Below, piece by piece: positions 53,624 to 63,791 of a DNA stretch of 64,000 nt (its first letter is position 1; every line of letters begins with the position of its first letter). The stretch comes from Fidelibacterota bacterium. GTDB lineage: Bacteria > Fidelibacterota > Marinisomatia > Marinisomatales > UBA1611. The stretch covers positions 22,642 through 86,641 of the forward strand of contig JABHUQ010000041.1 in the NCBI GenBank assembly GCA_018658715.1, given 5' to 3'. The notes under the pieces are model-generated. The model was given only the letters and a program-made list of their open reading frames with translations. It ran no database searches and had not been told where the DNA came from. The position numbers and the translations under genes were made by a program.

Positions 53624-55693
53624 ATGAAACGCATATTGCTCTTATCACTTTTACTTGTCACGGCATGTAAAAAAACAAACGTTTCAATTGTGGAGTTTGA
53701 GTCACACCATATTCAATTAAATATAGACGTAAAGAAACATTACGCAGATCTTTCTGATACGGGAACAATGAAAGTATCTAAAGGTTGGAATCTTTTTACA
53801 CTAAACAGCTCTGTTGAAATTCATTCCTTTAATGTAGAAGGTTCCAAAATAGAGTATCAATCATTTTCATCAAAAGATTCTACCAATGTGCCAGTAGAAT
53901 TCAGACATAGACTCCCACAAGGCAATCCCCACGAAGTAGAACAAATCATTGCCTTTCAATCAAAGACCAATACTAATAAACCCTTTTCGATTTCCTATTC
54001 TGGGGAATTTTATGAAAGTGTGGAAGATGTCCATTTTTCCAATGAAAATGTCGGACGGGAAGTCACGGCTACCATTTCTGACCAAGGCGCATACTTTAGC
54101 CCATCTAGTAGCTATTATCCGATGGGAAATGAATCTATGGCAAACTTTAAACTCACCGCCAATATTCCTGATAATTGGGAATCTATTAGCGATGGAAACC
54201 GTTTATCCAATGAATCGAAAGATGGACGAAAAATCCAATCTTGGGGAAACCCATATAAAAATGATGGTAATATGTTTATGGCAGCACCATTTGTGACAAA
54301 ATCTACATTTGTAGATGATATTGAAGTGGCGTGTTATTTCTTTGAAGCAGACACAGGTTTGTTTGATCAATATCTTCCTGCAACGGTTGGATATATTCGT
54401 CAATATTCGGAATTAATTGGTCCTTATCCTTATAAAAGATTTACAGTAGTGGAAAATTTTTTTCCTACGGGATACGGCATGCCTGCATGGACTTTATTGG
54501 GACAACAGGTAATTCGACTTCCCTTTATTGTATTTACTTCTTTAGGACATGAAGTGCTTCATAACTGGTGGGGAAATAGCGTGTATGTGGATTATGAACG
54601 TGGAAATTGGTGTGAATCTGCCACCGTTTATGGAGCCGATTATCGATATAAGCTTCAACGTTCTTCAGATGCGGCAAAAACGTATCGGAAAGATATTTTG
54701 AAGCAATATGTGAATTATGTTACGGAAGACAATGATTTTCCTATACGAAATTTCATTAATCGGACGAGCCCTGAAACTCGAACAATCGGATACAATAAAG
54801 CGATGATGGTATATCACATGATTGAAGAAGAAATTGGAACTAAACCATTTTTTGAAGCATGGAAATTGGTTAATACCAAACATCAAGAACAGAAAATTTC
54901 TTGGGAAGAATGGGTGGCTGCATTCGAAGAAACATCTGGAAAAGATTTAAGTCATATTATTCCCCAATGGATTGAGCAAGACGGTGCACCAATTTTGGAT
55001 TTAAAACTAAATGATGCATCAGAAAAATATGTTGATTTCACATTGCTTGAAAAGAGTGGCCAAAATTATCGATTAGAAGTACCGATTCATTTTGACAGTG
55101 GCTTTGATACGACTGTTATATTGAATTCTCCATCTTCATCTTTTTCTATGAAATTAGCGCAAAAAGCAAATTCCATTTCTGTAGATCCTGATTTACATTT
55201 ATTCCGTCGACTCTACCCTGTAGAAATCGAGCCTATTTTATCAGCAGCATTAGGAAATAAAAATAAATTATTTTTCAGTGATGATGATCCAACTCATTTC
55301 AAAACATTTGGAAATAATGTAACTGAAAGTGAAATTGCCATTCATCCAACACAAGATATATTATCTCAAAACAAAAATAGCTTACCTATTGTTCTTAATC
55401 TAAAAGAATTGCCAACCTTTATCTCTGAACGTATAGAATTAACCGATGAAACAATTACAATCGCTGGAAAAAGTTATTCAAAATCAGGACATACATTTAT
55501 TTTAACTGGGCAGAATTGGAATGGGTACAAAAATGTTCTTCTTCTATTATCAGATAATTTTGAATCCTTGCCACGCATTGGACAACTGGTTCCCCATTAT
55601 GGAAAATATTCTTATCTCATTTTTAAAGGATCCAAGAATGTGGGTAAAGGCCAGTGGGATGTAACATATTCCCCATTAATGAAACTACTTTAG
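53624..55693 (+). CDS. M1-family-like zinc metallopeptidase, lipoprotein
   Basis: 689 residues with lipobox LLLVTACKK. Gluzincin core: GHEVLHNWWGNSVYVDYERG with the third ligand Glu in NWCESATVYGADY (about residue 309 onward). The usual GAMEN exopeptidase motif is replaced by a TGYGMPAWTLLG segment, which suggests a changed N-terminal specificity. Cell-envelope anchored. Shares an operon with the M16 enzyme. Confidence 0.85.
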   Translation: MKRILLLSLLLVTACKKTNVSIVEFESHHIQLNIDVKKHYADLSDTGTMKVSKGWNLFTLNSSVEIHSFNVEGSKIEYQSFSSKDSTNVPVEFRHRLPQGNPHEVEQIIAFQSKTNTNKPFSISYSGEFYESVEDVHFSNENVGREVTATISDQGAYFSPSSSYYPMGNESMANFKLTANIPDNWESISDGNRLSNESKDGRKIQSWGNPYKNDGNMFMAAPFVTKSTFVDDIEVACYFFEADTGLFDQYLPATVGYIRQYSELIGPYPYKRFTVVENFFPTGYGMPAWTLLGQQVIRLPFIVFTSLGHEVLHNWWGNSVYVDYERGNWCESATVYGADYRYKLQRSSDAAKTYRKDILKQYVNYVTEDNDFPIRNFINRTSPETRTIGYNKAMMVYHMIEEEIGTKPFFEAWKLVNTKHQEQKISWEEWVAAFEETSGKDLSHIIPQWIEQDGAPILDLKLNDASEKYVDFTLLEKSGQNYRLEVPIHFDSGFDTTVILNSPSSSFSMKLAQKANSISVDPDLHLFRRLYPVEIEPILSAALGNKNKLFFSDDDPTHFKTFGNNVTESEIAIHPTQDILSQNKNSLPIVLNLKELPTFISERIELTDETITIAGKSYSKSGHTFILTGQNWNGYKNVLLLLSDNFESLPRIGQLVPHYGKYSYLIFKGSKNVGKGQWDVTYSPLMKLL

Positions 55694-55837
55694 TTACTCT
55701 GATTTTAATTTTGCTTCATAACAAAAAGTATTATTAATATTGGTAGTGAGATTCATTCGCAATAATAATAATTAAATGAGAATTTGATATTAATACTGCT
55801 AGTGGATTAACTTTGATCAAGAAATGAATGGAAGTTG

Positions 55838-55868
55838 TTTAATTGGTATGATGGTCATACCAATTAAA
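55838..55868. promoter_or_regulatory. Palindromic operator (TGGT-N11-ACCA) before the LamG/TonB/PorV operon
   Basis: Fourteen-base arms (TTTAATTGGTATGA and its complement) with a TGG spacer, no mismatch; the longest of the sites. It also contains TGGTCATACCA, the FadR-type core shared with 15203. Ends 40 bp before the ATG at 55909. The 215-bp gap around it also holds two loose copies of TATTAATAnTG (near 55735 and 55790). Confidence 0.85.
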
Positions 55869-55908
55869 TTTTTTCAGTCATTCAATAATAATCCTATCAG
55901 GAGGTTAT

Positions 55909-56928
55909 ATGAAAAAAATGATAAAAATACTAATAGGGATCAGTATTGCTATTTTTCCCCTTACAGCTCAGACCGTTATTTTCTCTGAAGATTTCGAATC
56001 TGGTGCTCCTAGCGATGACTGGGAATTATACCGTGCGGGTGAAGAACCCATTCAAGCCGTTACTATGGCATCAGCGCCCGCAGAACTTGATGGGGGTGGA
56101 AATTATGTAGGTATGATCTGGGATGAAGATGTAACCTATGCTGGATCAGCTCATGCATTAGCAGGTGATGTTGAATTGTCAGATTATACTGTTGAAGCAG
56201 ATGTTTATTGTTATGTGAATAACTCAGGAGGATCCGCATACACAGGTTTAATTGTTTATGCAGATTCTGGTCGTGCTGCTTCTGCGGAAACAGGATTTTT
56301 CTATAAATTCGTAGCTGACTTTGATGGTGATAATCGATTTAGATTGTATAATAATCAACTTTCTGGTTGGAGTTATACCTATGCCGAAGCAATTGACGCT
56401 TCAGGGTTTTATGAAGGGGATGCATGGCATCATATGAAGCTCGCAGTGCAAACACTCGAAGGCGCAACGCAATTCACATGCTATTTTGATGGTGTAGAGC
56501 TTGGAACCTATGTCGATGATGGTACCGATCAATTTGGAAATGGAAAATTTGGATTATGGGCCTTTCAAAATAATAATGGTTTACAGGGATATTTTGACAA
56601 TATTGTTGTAACGACATCATCCAGTAATATTGGGAATGAAACTGTACCATTATCATTTACATTGAAGCAAAATTACCCAAACCCGTTTAACCCAACAACA
56701 TCTATTGAATTTGAATTATCTAGTGGAGCAAATACTGCTCTTGATATTTATAATATTAATGGTCAGTTAGTTCAAAATCTTGCCAATGGATATATGGGAG
56801 CAAATTCATATATCCTTCAATGGAATGGTAAGGATTTACATGGACAGCGAGTTCCTTCTGGCGTGTATATTTACACCTTAAGCCATGGAGAAAATTCTCA
56901 TACAAAGAAAATGATTCTTTTAAAATAA
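55909..56928 (+). CDS. T9SS-exported LamG-like surface protein
   Basis: 339 residues; AGGAGG precedes the ATG. Signal peptide to about 21, then a single concanavalin-like beta-sandwich (FSEDFESGAPSDDWELYRAG, AWHHMKLAVQTLEGATQFTC, GKFGLWAFQNNNGLQGYFDN), then a T9SS type A sorting domain (YPNPFNPTTSIEFELSSG to KKMILLK). Likely a cell-surface glycan or ligand binding protein. First gene after the operator; a terminator follows. Confidence 0.85.
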   Translation: MKKMIKILIGISIAIFPLTAQTVIFSEDFESGAPSDDWELYRAGEEPIQAVTMASAPAELDGGGNYVGMIWDEDVTYAGSAHALAGDVELSDYTVEADVYCYVNNSGGSAYTGLIVYADSGRAASAETGFFYKFVADFDGDNRFRLYNNQLSGWSYTYAEAIDASGFYEGDAWHHMKLAVQTLEGATQFTCYFDGVELGTYVDDGTDQFGNGKFGLWAFQNNNGLQGYFDNIVVTTSSSNIGNETVPLSFTLKQNYPNPFNPTTSIEFELSSGANTALDIYNINGQLVQNLANGYMGANSYILQWNGKDLHGQRVPSGVYIYTLSHGENSHTKKMILLK

Positions 56929-56935
56929 AGCAACT

Positions 56936-56967
56936 TAGTAGGGGGGATTCCACCCCTGCTTTTTTTT
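56936..56967 (+). terminator. Rho-independent terminator between LamG protein and TonB receptor genes
   Basis: Stem AGTAGGGG / CCCCTGCT with an 8-base loop and an eight-T run. It overlaps the region where the next gene must begin, so expression of that gene needs read-through or a promoter inside the hairpin. Confidence 0.8.
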
Positions 56968-59586
56968 AAGTACAAAACTATTTTAAAACTTTTATTCATT
57001 CATCTTCTGATTTCAATAGGCTTTGCTGGTGTTGGTGGAAAACTTTCTGGAACAATCACATCAGATGCTGGCGAATCTCTTATTGGTGCTAATATCATTT
57101 TCACTGAAACGGGACAAGGGACCGCCTCAAACGAATTAGGCAAATATTATATTTTAAATATTAACCCAGGGCACTATTCAGTTAAAATCATGATGATTGG
57201 CTATAAAACATCAATTCATACTGATGTAATTATTATGTCAGATTTTACCACCCAATTGGATGTCGTAATGGCTCAATCTATCATTGAGGGTGAAGAAGTA
57301 CAAGTCACAGCTGAAAGACCATTAATTCAACGAGATGCCACATCATCTGTAAAAGTGATAGACTCCGAATCCATTGTAGATATGCCTGTTAATGACTTTA
57401 AAGATATTCTAGTAACGCAAGCTGGGTTTACGGAAGATGCATCTGGCGGAATTCATGTAAGAGGTGGACGAACAAAAGAAATTTTATACATGATTGACGG
57501 TATTGTTGTAAAAGACCCGATTCAAGGAGATTTTTCTGGCTCTGTTAATCAAAATGCTATTCAAGAAATGACTGTAATTAGCGGCACATTCAATGCGGAA
57601 TATGGTCAAGCAATGTCCAGTGTCGTTAATATTGTGACTAAAGATGGTGGGAATGAATTACAAGGAAAAGCGGAATTTATTTCTTCTGATCTAAATTCTT
57701 CCATTTACCATTCACCGAATGCATTTACCACTGTACAGGATTCTAATTATCAATGGACGAATATTAAAGAAGCTATATTCCCTTTTCTTTCATCCAACCT
57801 TACATCTGAATCTATTAACCCCTTAGTTCCCCTAGTGGATCTTCCAATTTCCGGTTCTGGAAGTTTAAATCTTGGCGGAAAACTTCCTTTAGGGAATTCC
57901 CACTTCTTTTTTTCTTCATACTATAGCTCTAATGATAGTCCCTTACCACATGGATTTAATGTCAATCAAGATGTGCAACTTAAACTCACAACAAAACCAT
58001 CTCCAAAGATGAAATTATCAGCACATGCCCATAGCTCAAATCGATTATATCAAAATTATTCTCATCGTTGGAAATACAGACCCCTTTACCAAGGACATAC
58101 ATTTAAGGTCAATGACCGTATGGCTCTTACTTTTACTCATTCAATGAGGCAATCCTTGTTTTATACCTTGTATTTTACTCGACAAAATGTATCTACATTT
58201 TCTGGTGTAATGGATAAATCTCCCACAGATTATGAGCGGCCACTTACTGATGAAACAGTCTATTTTTATGATGTGGGAAATCGTGGTTCCTATATCAATA
58301 ATCAGAGTTTAACATCATCTCTGAAATATAATGTTACCTACCAAGCTAATTCATATCATTTAATTAAATCTGGGTTTACAGCCACATCTCATACATTAAA
58401 TATTCATACAGAAGAACAACCGTGGTCAGGTGGAACTAATTTTAAGGATGATACAACATTTACTCCCATTGATGGATCTTTTTATATCCAAGATAAAATT
58501 GAGCTAGACTTTTTAATTTTTAATTTAGGTTTGAGGTGGGATTATGTTGATCCCAATGCCTCTATGTGGGAAGATGTAAATAGATTCGTTGAATGGGATT
58601 CAACAGAAAATGTTTGGGCTCCTGCCGCATTAAGACCCGCTCCTGTTCAATCCAATTGGAGCCCAAGGATTGGATTGGCTTACCCAGTTACAGATAAAAC
58701 AGTTTTTCACTTTTCTTATGGACACTTTTTCCAAACACCTACATTTGATGCAATGACTTATAATGCGGAAAAAGATGTATCGTCAGCATTACCACTTGTT
58801 GGAAATCCAAAGGTGAAAGCACAAAAAACAATCGCATTTGAAACAGGGTTAAAACAAGCATTGGGTCAAGATTTAGCCATGGAATTCAGTATTTGGTCAA
58901 AAGATATCAGGGATCTCCTGTCTACGGTCCAAATTCGATATTTATCCAATATGTATGTAGCTTATGCAAATACAGATTATGCGAGCGTTAGAGGATTTAA
59001 CTTATTATTAGATAAACGATTTTCAGGAATTTTTGGAGGATCTTTTGCTTATACATTATCTGTAGCTAAAGGGAATAATTCAAATCCAATTGGAGGGTAC
59101 TTCTCTGCTTATGAACAAGAAGAAGTTCCTCATCAAGAATTTTATTTAAATTTTGATCAGCGACATGATATTTCTATTTCTACCTACATTAGGACATCCG
59201 CCAAAAGTGGCTTAAGTCTTGGAGGTCTGAAACCATTTTCAAATTTGAATGCTAGTCTCCTTATTAATGCTGGTAGTGGGCTTCCCTATACTCCTTATGT
59301 AGATCCAACTTTACGTGTAGAAGTGAATTCTGCAAGAAAACCGTGGACATTTACAGCAGATTTGCGAGTGAAGAAACGAATGGCAATTGGCTTATTTAAC
59401 TTTACTAGTTTTTTTGAAATTATCAATTTGACTAATTATGAAAATGTATATTACGTTTATTCAAGGACAGGTAAACCATTTGATCCGGGATTTTCTGGAG
59501 TTGGTACTTCTGTTGATGCAAACCATAACCCATCTCATGTTGGTCGTGGAAGGCATATGAAAGCGGGGCTCAGTGTTATATTTTAA
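56956..59586 (+). CDS. TonB-dependent receptor with no ordinary start codon
   Basis: The frame is open from the preceding stop. From 56968 it reads KYKTILKLLFIHLLISIGF, a good signal peptide, then a carboxypeptidase-regulatory domain (GKLSGTITSDAGESLIGANI), plug (SGGIHVRGGRTKEILYMIDG, GTFNAEYGQAMSSVVNIVTK) and a barrel ending in aromatic-hydrophobic strands (GLSVIF). No ATG, GTG or TTG lies between the stop at 56928 and the signal peptide; CTG at 56956 and ATT codons are the only options. The ATG at 57190 would remove the signal. About 870 residues. Either a rare start or a mutated start codon. Confidence 0.75.
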   Translation: MLFFKYKTILKLLFIHLLISIGFAGVGGKLSGTITSDAGESLIGANIIFTETGQGTASNELGKYYILNINPGHYSVKIMMIGYKTSIHTDVIIMSDFTTQLDVVMAQSIIEGEEVQVTAERPLIQRDATSSVKVIDSESIVDMPVNDFKDILVTQAGFTEDASGGIHVRGGRTKEILYMIDGIVVKDPIQGDFSGSVNQNAIQEMTVISGTFNAEYGQAMSSVVNIVTKDGGNELQGKAEFISSDLNSSIYHSPNAFTTVQDSNYQWTNIKEAIFPFLSSNLTSESINPLVPLVDLPISGSGSLNLGGKLPLGNSHFFFSSYYSSNDSPLPHGFNVNQDVQLKLTTKPSPKMKLSAHAHSSNRLYQNYSHRWKYRPLYQGHTFKVNDRMALTFTHSMRQSLFYTLYFTRQNVSTFSGVMDKSPTDYERPLTDETVYFYDVGNRGSYINNQSLTSSLKYNVTYQANSYHLIKSGFTATSHTLNIHTEEQPWSGGTNFKDDTTFTPIDGSFYIQDKIELDFLIFNLGLRWDYVDPNASMWEDVNRFVEWDSTENVWAPAALRPAPVQSNWSPRIGLAYPVTDKTVFHFSYGHFFQTPTFDAMTYNAEKDVSSALPLVGNPKVKAQKTIAFETGLKQALGQDLAMEFSIWSKDIRDLLSTVQIRYLSNMYVAYANTDYASVRGFNLLLDKRFSGIFGGSFAYTLSVAKGNNSNPIGGYFSAYEQEEVPHQEFYLNFDQRHDISISTYIRTSAKSGLSLGGLKPFSNLNASLLINAGSGLPYTPYVDPTLRVEVNSARKPWTFTADLRVKKRMAIGLFNFTSFFEIINLTNYENVYYVYSRTGKPFDPGFSGVGTSVDANHNPSHVGRGRHMKAGLSVIF

Positions 59587-62500
59587 ATTGAAATATCCAT
59601 CACTGCTCTCTTTCTTCCTATTTGCTCTAGGGCTCACATCAGCTCACTCACAGTCTGTTGATTGTTCAAAGTGTCACACTGATAATTCATTTAGAACGCT
59701 AGAAAAATCATTTGGGTTCAGTGAAAAAGCTGTAGGCGTTATGGATAAAGGGCAACTCCAAAATAATACAAGTAACATGGGCGATTTAGCGAATTTTCAT
59801 GTATGGTATACTAATGCTGGTCATTGGCCTCGCTCTGCTGATTTAGACAGACAATATATATATGGGCTTGGTTTAGTCGTTGCTATTGATAAAAATAATG
59901 TTATTGAAACTGTTTCCCAAGCAATGACTAAAGTAGTCGATTGGCTACCTTTAGATAATTCACCTGGAAGAGAATATTCTGGAGATATTAGAGCAGAATC
60001 TGATGATACTCCTTTTTTAGCTTCGAGCGATTTTAGAGAAACATGGCCTTTAGGGTATTATGATGAAAATGGTAATTGGACTTCATCTGTTCAAAGAGAA
60101 TGGCCGGGTTATTTTCGCGTTGATGTAACAGGCATAAGTGATGATACACTTGACATGCATTTAGATGCCAGTCTGCTACCATCAAGACAAAATGAGTTTA
60201 CAAGTGATCGTGATATTTTTTGCACGTATAACGATGATGCGAATGCTCAAGGATCTGTTGGAATAACAGTTGAACAAACAGCATATAGTTATGGACGTCC
60301 ATATGCAGATGATTTTATTTTTTGGGAGCTTCGATTATTCAATACTAGTGGTGAAGATTTAACGGATGTTTCTGTAGGGTTTTATTCTAAATTCCGTCCT
60401 GATTTTGATATGCACGATTATATTAATTTTGTGGATTCTGACGGAGATGGACAAAAAGATTTAGTTTATGTTTATGATTTAAACAATGAGAAAAATAAAA
60501 CATGGGCTTATACGGATGATCCTTTGGGAATTGTCGGATTAAGATTATATGATTCTCCAGGAAATATCGGCATTACTGATTTTCATCATTTTGCACGTGG
60601 TGTTTCTCCTACAACTGATGAACAAATGTGGGCATTAATGACAAGTCAGAAAGATGAATCTGCCTTAGACTCTATTCCATGGTATTTTCATGGTGATAAT
60701 AGAAAAATAGATGATACAAGTCCAAATGCTTTGTCTGAATATTATCCATCATGGCTTGATGAAGAAAGTGGTGTTGAATTAGAAGGTGATGGAATCAATT
60801 TTATCATTTCGAGTGGACCCCACGATATTCCAGCAGACTCATTTGTAACTGTAACTCTAGGTCTAATCATGGGAGATGGTGGTGAAGTTCCAAACGAAGC
60901 AGATACAACAGATTTGATGAATAATGTTAGAATAGCTAACAATATGTATCAAATGTATTTCCAAGGGTCTGGTCCCCCCGACCCACCGAATGTGGAAGCT
61001 GTAGCGGGTGATGGCCAAGTCACATTATATTGGGATGAAAACCCATCTGAATATTCAATAGATGTTTTGTCCGGGGAAAAAGATTTTGAAGGGTATAAAG
61101 TATTCAGAAGTACTGACCAAGGCAAAACTTGGGGTGATATAGTTACTGATGGTCATGGAATCCCAGTTGGGTTTGAACCTATTGCTACTTTTGATTATAC
61201 GCTCGAAGAAGATTTAGAAAGATACGGCATTAATGTTTCAGGTTTAGACCCTGCATTTCCTCAATATCTAGGTGTAAACTCGGGTCTTGCCCATACTCTT
61301 GTAGATTCAAATTTGATTAATGGATTAGAATATTGGTATTGTGTTACATCGTATGATCGTGGAAACCAGGTGAGTGATAGTTTGGAGCAATCCTACCTAT
61401 ATCCTATTGGCTCATCTGACTTTGAATCTCATGTGGTTTCTGTAATACCCGGCGCCCAGCCTACGAATGTAGTCTCCGCATCTATTAGTGATAATACATT
61501 ATCTGCAAAAGGAGGTATTTGCGAAGGAATTGTTCGAATTGAAATTATAAATCCAGCAGAAATCACTGGGCATGGATACAAAATCACTTTTGAAGATAGT
61601 ATTCAAGTTGTTTCCACAAGTGGTGATACTTCTATAGATATCAGCTTTACTCTCATTGATACAACAGATAACGATACTCTCTTTTATAATCATATTTTAT
61701 CAGATGATTCTGGTGATAACCTTCCTGTTGTAGATGGATTAAGATTTACTATTCAAAATTCTCCAACTGGTGTCAGTTTCCTAGGGTGGACATATGTTTC
61801 AGGGGACACAAGTACCTTTGATTGGAGAACAGAGAGTGCCCGTCCAGACCTTGTCTTAAGTGAGCAGGCAGAAGGAAATGAAATTGTTACTGTTGATGAT
61901 TATCGCATTACAATTGATACAACACTCTATAGTGGAGTAAATGCTCGATGGATGGATATTTTTGGAGGTGAATGGTCTCATGAATTAACAGAATATGAAA
62001 CTGGATTACCTTTTGATTCAACTTATTATTTACCGCTCAAAGTGGAAATTATTACTGATTCAGATAATCCAATAAATATATCTGATTTTACTATATTAGG
62101 TGAATTTAATATGCCTGCTCCATGGGAATATTATAGGCGTTATTACTATAGTCCGTTAGGTTGGGATATTGAGCCAGGCGGTCTAGGATACAATCAAGCA
62201 GATGAGGGTGGAAGTTGGCGAGAACTTCATGTGGATATTCTCATCTTATCTGCATCTTATGGATGGGATAATTATTTATTCCTTTTAACTAATAATACCC
62301 CTAACACATATATTGATAATGATGGTAATACAATTAATCAAACAGCCGTCGCGCCTTCACATGGGGATCAATTCACTATTACAACGTATAAACCATTTAG
62401 AGAAGGAATCTACTATACATTTGGCACTACAGCTTCTTCTGAACCTAATACGAGCGGAAATACGCTTGAAAATATACGTGTAGTTCCTGATCCTTATGTT

Positions 62501-62755
62501 GTAACAAATGTTTGGGAAAAAACAGAATTCGGAAAATATTTGCAATTCAACCATCTGCCTAATCAGTGTACTATAGATATTTATACATTGATGGGAGATT
62601 TTGTTGCCAAAGTTGAACATAATTCCAATTCAGGATATGAATTTTGGGATATGCGAACAAAAAATGATCAATTTATTGCTCCAGGTGTATATTTATTCCA
62701 TGCTTCAACTCCAGATGGAAATGAAAATACCGGAAGGTTTTTGGTGATTAAATGA
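59573..62755 (+). CDS. T9SS-exported protein with N-terminal CxxCH
   Basis: 1055-1060 residues; start GTG 59573 (overlapping the TonB gene) or TTG 59588. Signal peptide (LKYPSLLSFFLFALGLTSA), then at once SVDCSKCHTDNSFRTLEKSF, one haem-c type motif. A long beta-rich body follows with a fibronectin-like middle (PPDPPNVEAVAGDGQVTLYW and GYKVFRSTDQGKTWGD), and a T9SS-like tail (IRVVPDPYVVTNVWEKTEFG, FIAPGVYLFHAST, GRFLVIK). Genes for a TonB receptor and a PorV-like protein flank it, an arrangement repeated in this lineage as far as I recall. Function unknown. Confidence 0.78.
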   Translation: MLYFKLKYPSLLSFFLFALGLTSAHSQSVDCSKCHTDNSFRTLEKSFGFSEKAVGVMDKGQLQNNTSNMGDLANFHVWYTNAGHWPRSADLDRQYIYGLGLVVAIDKNNVIETVSQAMTKVVDWLPLDNSPGREYSGDIRAESDDTPFLASSDFRETWPLGYYDENGNWTSSVQREWPGYFRVDVTGISDDTLDMHLDASLLPSRQNEFTSDRDIFCTYNDDANAQGSVGITVEQTAYSYGRPYADDFIFWELRLFNTSGEDLTDVSVGFYSKFRPDFDMHDYINFVDSDGDGQKDLVYVYDLNNEKNKTWAYTDDPLGIVGLRLYDSPGNIGITDFHHFARGVSPTTDEQMWALMTSQKDESALDSIPWYFHGDNRKIDDTSPNALSEYYPSWLDEESGVELEGDGINFIISSGPHDIPADSFVTVTLGLIMGDGGEVPNEADTTDLMNNVRIANNMYQMYFQGSGPPDPPNVEAVAGDGQVTLYWDENPSEYSIDVLSGEKDFEGYKVFRSTDQGKTWGDIVTDGHGIPVGFEPIATFDYTLEEDLERYGINVSGLDPAFPQYLGVNSGLAHTLVDSNLINGLEYWYCVTSYDRGNQVSDSLEQSYLYPIGSSDFESHVVSVIPGAQPTNVVSASISDNTLSAKGGICEGIVRIEIINPAEITGHGYKITFEDSIQVVSTSGDTSIDISFTLIDTTDNDTLFYNHILSDDSGDNLPVVDGLRFTIQNSPTGVSFLGWTYVSGDTSTFDWRTESARPDLVLSEQAEGNEIVTVDDYRITIDTTLYSGVNARWMDIFGGEWSHELTEYETGLPFDSTYYLPLKVEIITDSDNPINISDFTILGEFNMPAPWEYYRRYYYSPLGWDIEPGGLGYNQADEGGSWRELHVDILILSASYGWDNYLFLLTNNTPNTYIDNDGNTINQTAVAPSHGDQFTITTYKPFREGIYYTFGTTASSEPNTSGNTLENIRVVPDPYVVTNVWEKTEFGKYLQFNHLPNQCTIDIYTLMGDFVAKVEHNSNSGYEFWDMRTKNDQFIAPGVYLFHASTPDGNENTGRFLVIK

Positions 62756-63774
62756 AAAAATTATTATCCACTATTTTACTTTTTATAACATGTCTTTTCG
62801 GTGAGCGTGAATTTGATAAAGTTGCTAGTACATCTGCTCAATTTTTAAAAATGGGTGTTGGCGCACGATCTATGGGAATGGGTGGAAGTTTTGTGGGCCT
62901 TGCAAATGATGCATCAGCCCTATTTTGGAATCCCGCAGGAATGACTTATTCTACCGGAGTTCAATCACTTTTTTCTCATAATGATTGGGCTTTAGATATT
63001 TCTCACGATTTTGTTGGAGCAATTATCCCATTAAATAATAAAGGGCGCTTAGGTTTTTCTTTCTCAGCGCTAACAATGGGAGAAAAAGAAATTACTACTG
63101 TGAGTGAACCTGATGGGACTGGTCTTTTTTACTCTGTTATGGATATATCCATGGGCGCTAGTTATGCCCAAGCTATTAGTGACAGACTATCTTATGGTTT
63201 AACATTTAAATATATTCGTACTTCGGCTCACAATGAATCTGCATCTACAGTTGCATTTGATATTGGTTCTATATTGAGAACAGCATTTCATAATTTAAAA
63301 ATTGGTATGGCTCTTTCTAATTTTGGTGGCGAACTTCAATATCGCGGGCGTGATCTTATAGAAAAGTCTGATATTGATGATGATCTATTAGGCAATCAAC
63401 TTACAGATGTAAATCTTCGCACAGAAACATGGCCAATTCCATTAATGATACGAATAGGTGTTTCTGTAGATTTGCTGGGCATGAACGATGCCTTTATTGA
63501 AAGTCACTTCAGCCGGGTAACCTTAGTCATTGATGCTGAACACCCTAATGATAGTAAGGAACATCTAAATATTGGGTGTGAATATTCTTTTAAAGATTTT
63601 GTCTTCTTACGCGGTGGTTATAGAATGAATTATTACGAAAATGTATTCACTTTTGGAACTGGAATTCAAACTCACCTTATGGGGATTGGGCAAACCTCTA
63701 TCAATTATAGCATTCTACCCTTTGGCCCGTTTGGGAATACAAATCAATTAAGTATTGAACTTCAACTAAAATAA
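62752..63774 (+). CDS. PorV/PorQ family outer-membrane protein
   Basis: 340 residues. Signal peptide (MKKLLSTILLFITCLFGE) then the family signature SAQFLKMGVGARSMGMGGSF and VGLANDASALFWNPAGM, a FadL-like barrel with GYRMNYYENVFTFGTGI near the end. PorV acts with PorU/PorZ in attaching T9SS cargo. The start overlaps the preceding T9SS protein stop by 4 bp, suggesting it serves that cargo. Confidence 0.88.
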   Translation: MKKLLSTILLFITCLFGEREFDKVASTSAQFLKMGVGARSMGMGGSFVGLANDASALFWNPAGMTYSTGVQSLFSHNDWALDISHDFVGAIIPLNNKGRLGFSFSALTMGEKEITTVSEPDGTGLFYSVMDISMGASYAQAISDRLSYGLTFKYIRTSAHNESASTVAFDIGSILRTAFHNLKIGMALSNFGGELQYRGRDLIEKSDIDDDLLGNQLTDVNLRTETWPIPLMIRIGVSVDLLGMNDAFIESHFSRVTLVIDAEHPNDSKEHLNIGCEYSFKDFVFLRGGYRMNYYENVFTFGTGIQTHLMGIGQTSINYSILPFGPFGNTNQLSIELQLK

Positions 63775-63791
63775 AAAAAAGGAGATAAACA

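Noticed and set aside
55731..55804. Direct repeats TATTAATAnTGnTAGTG in the gap before 55909
   Set aside because: Only two imperfect copies in AT-rich DNA; likely chance.
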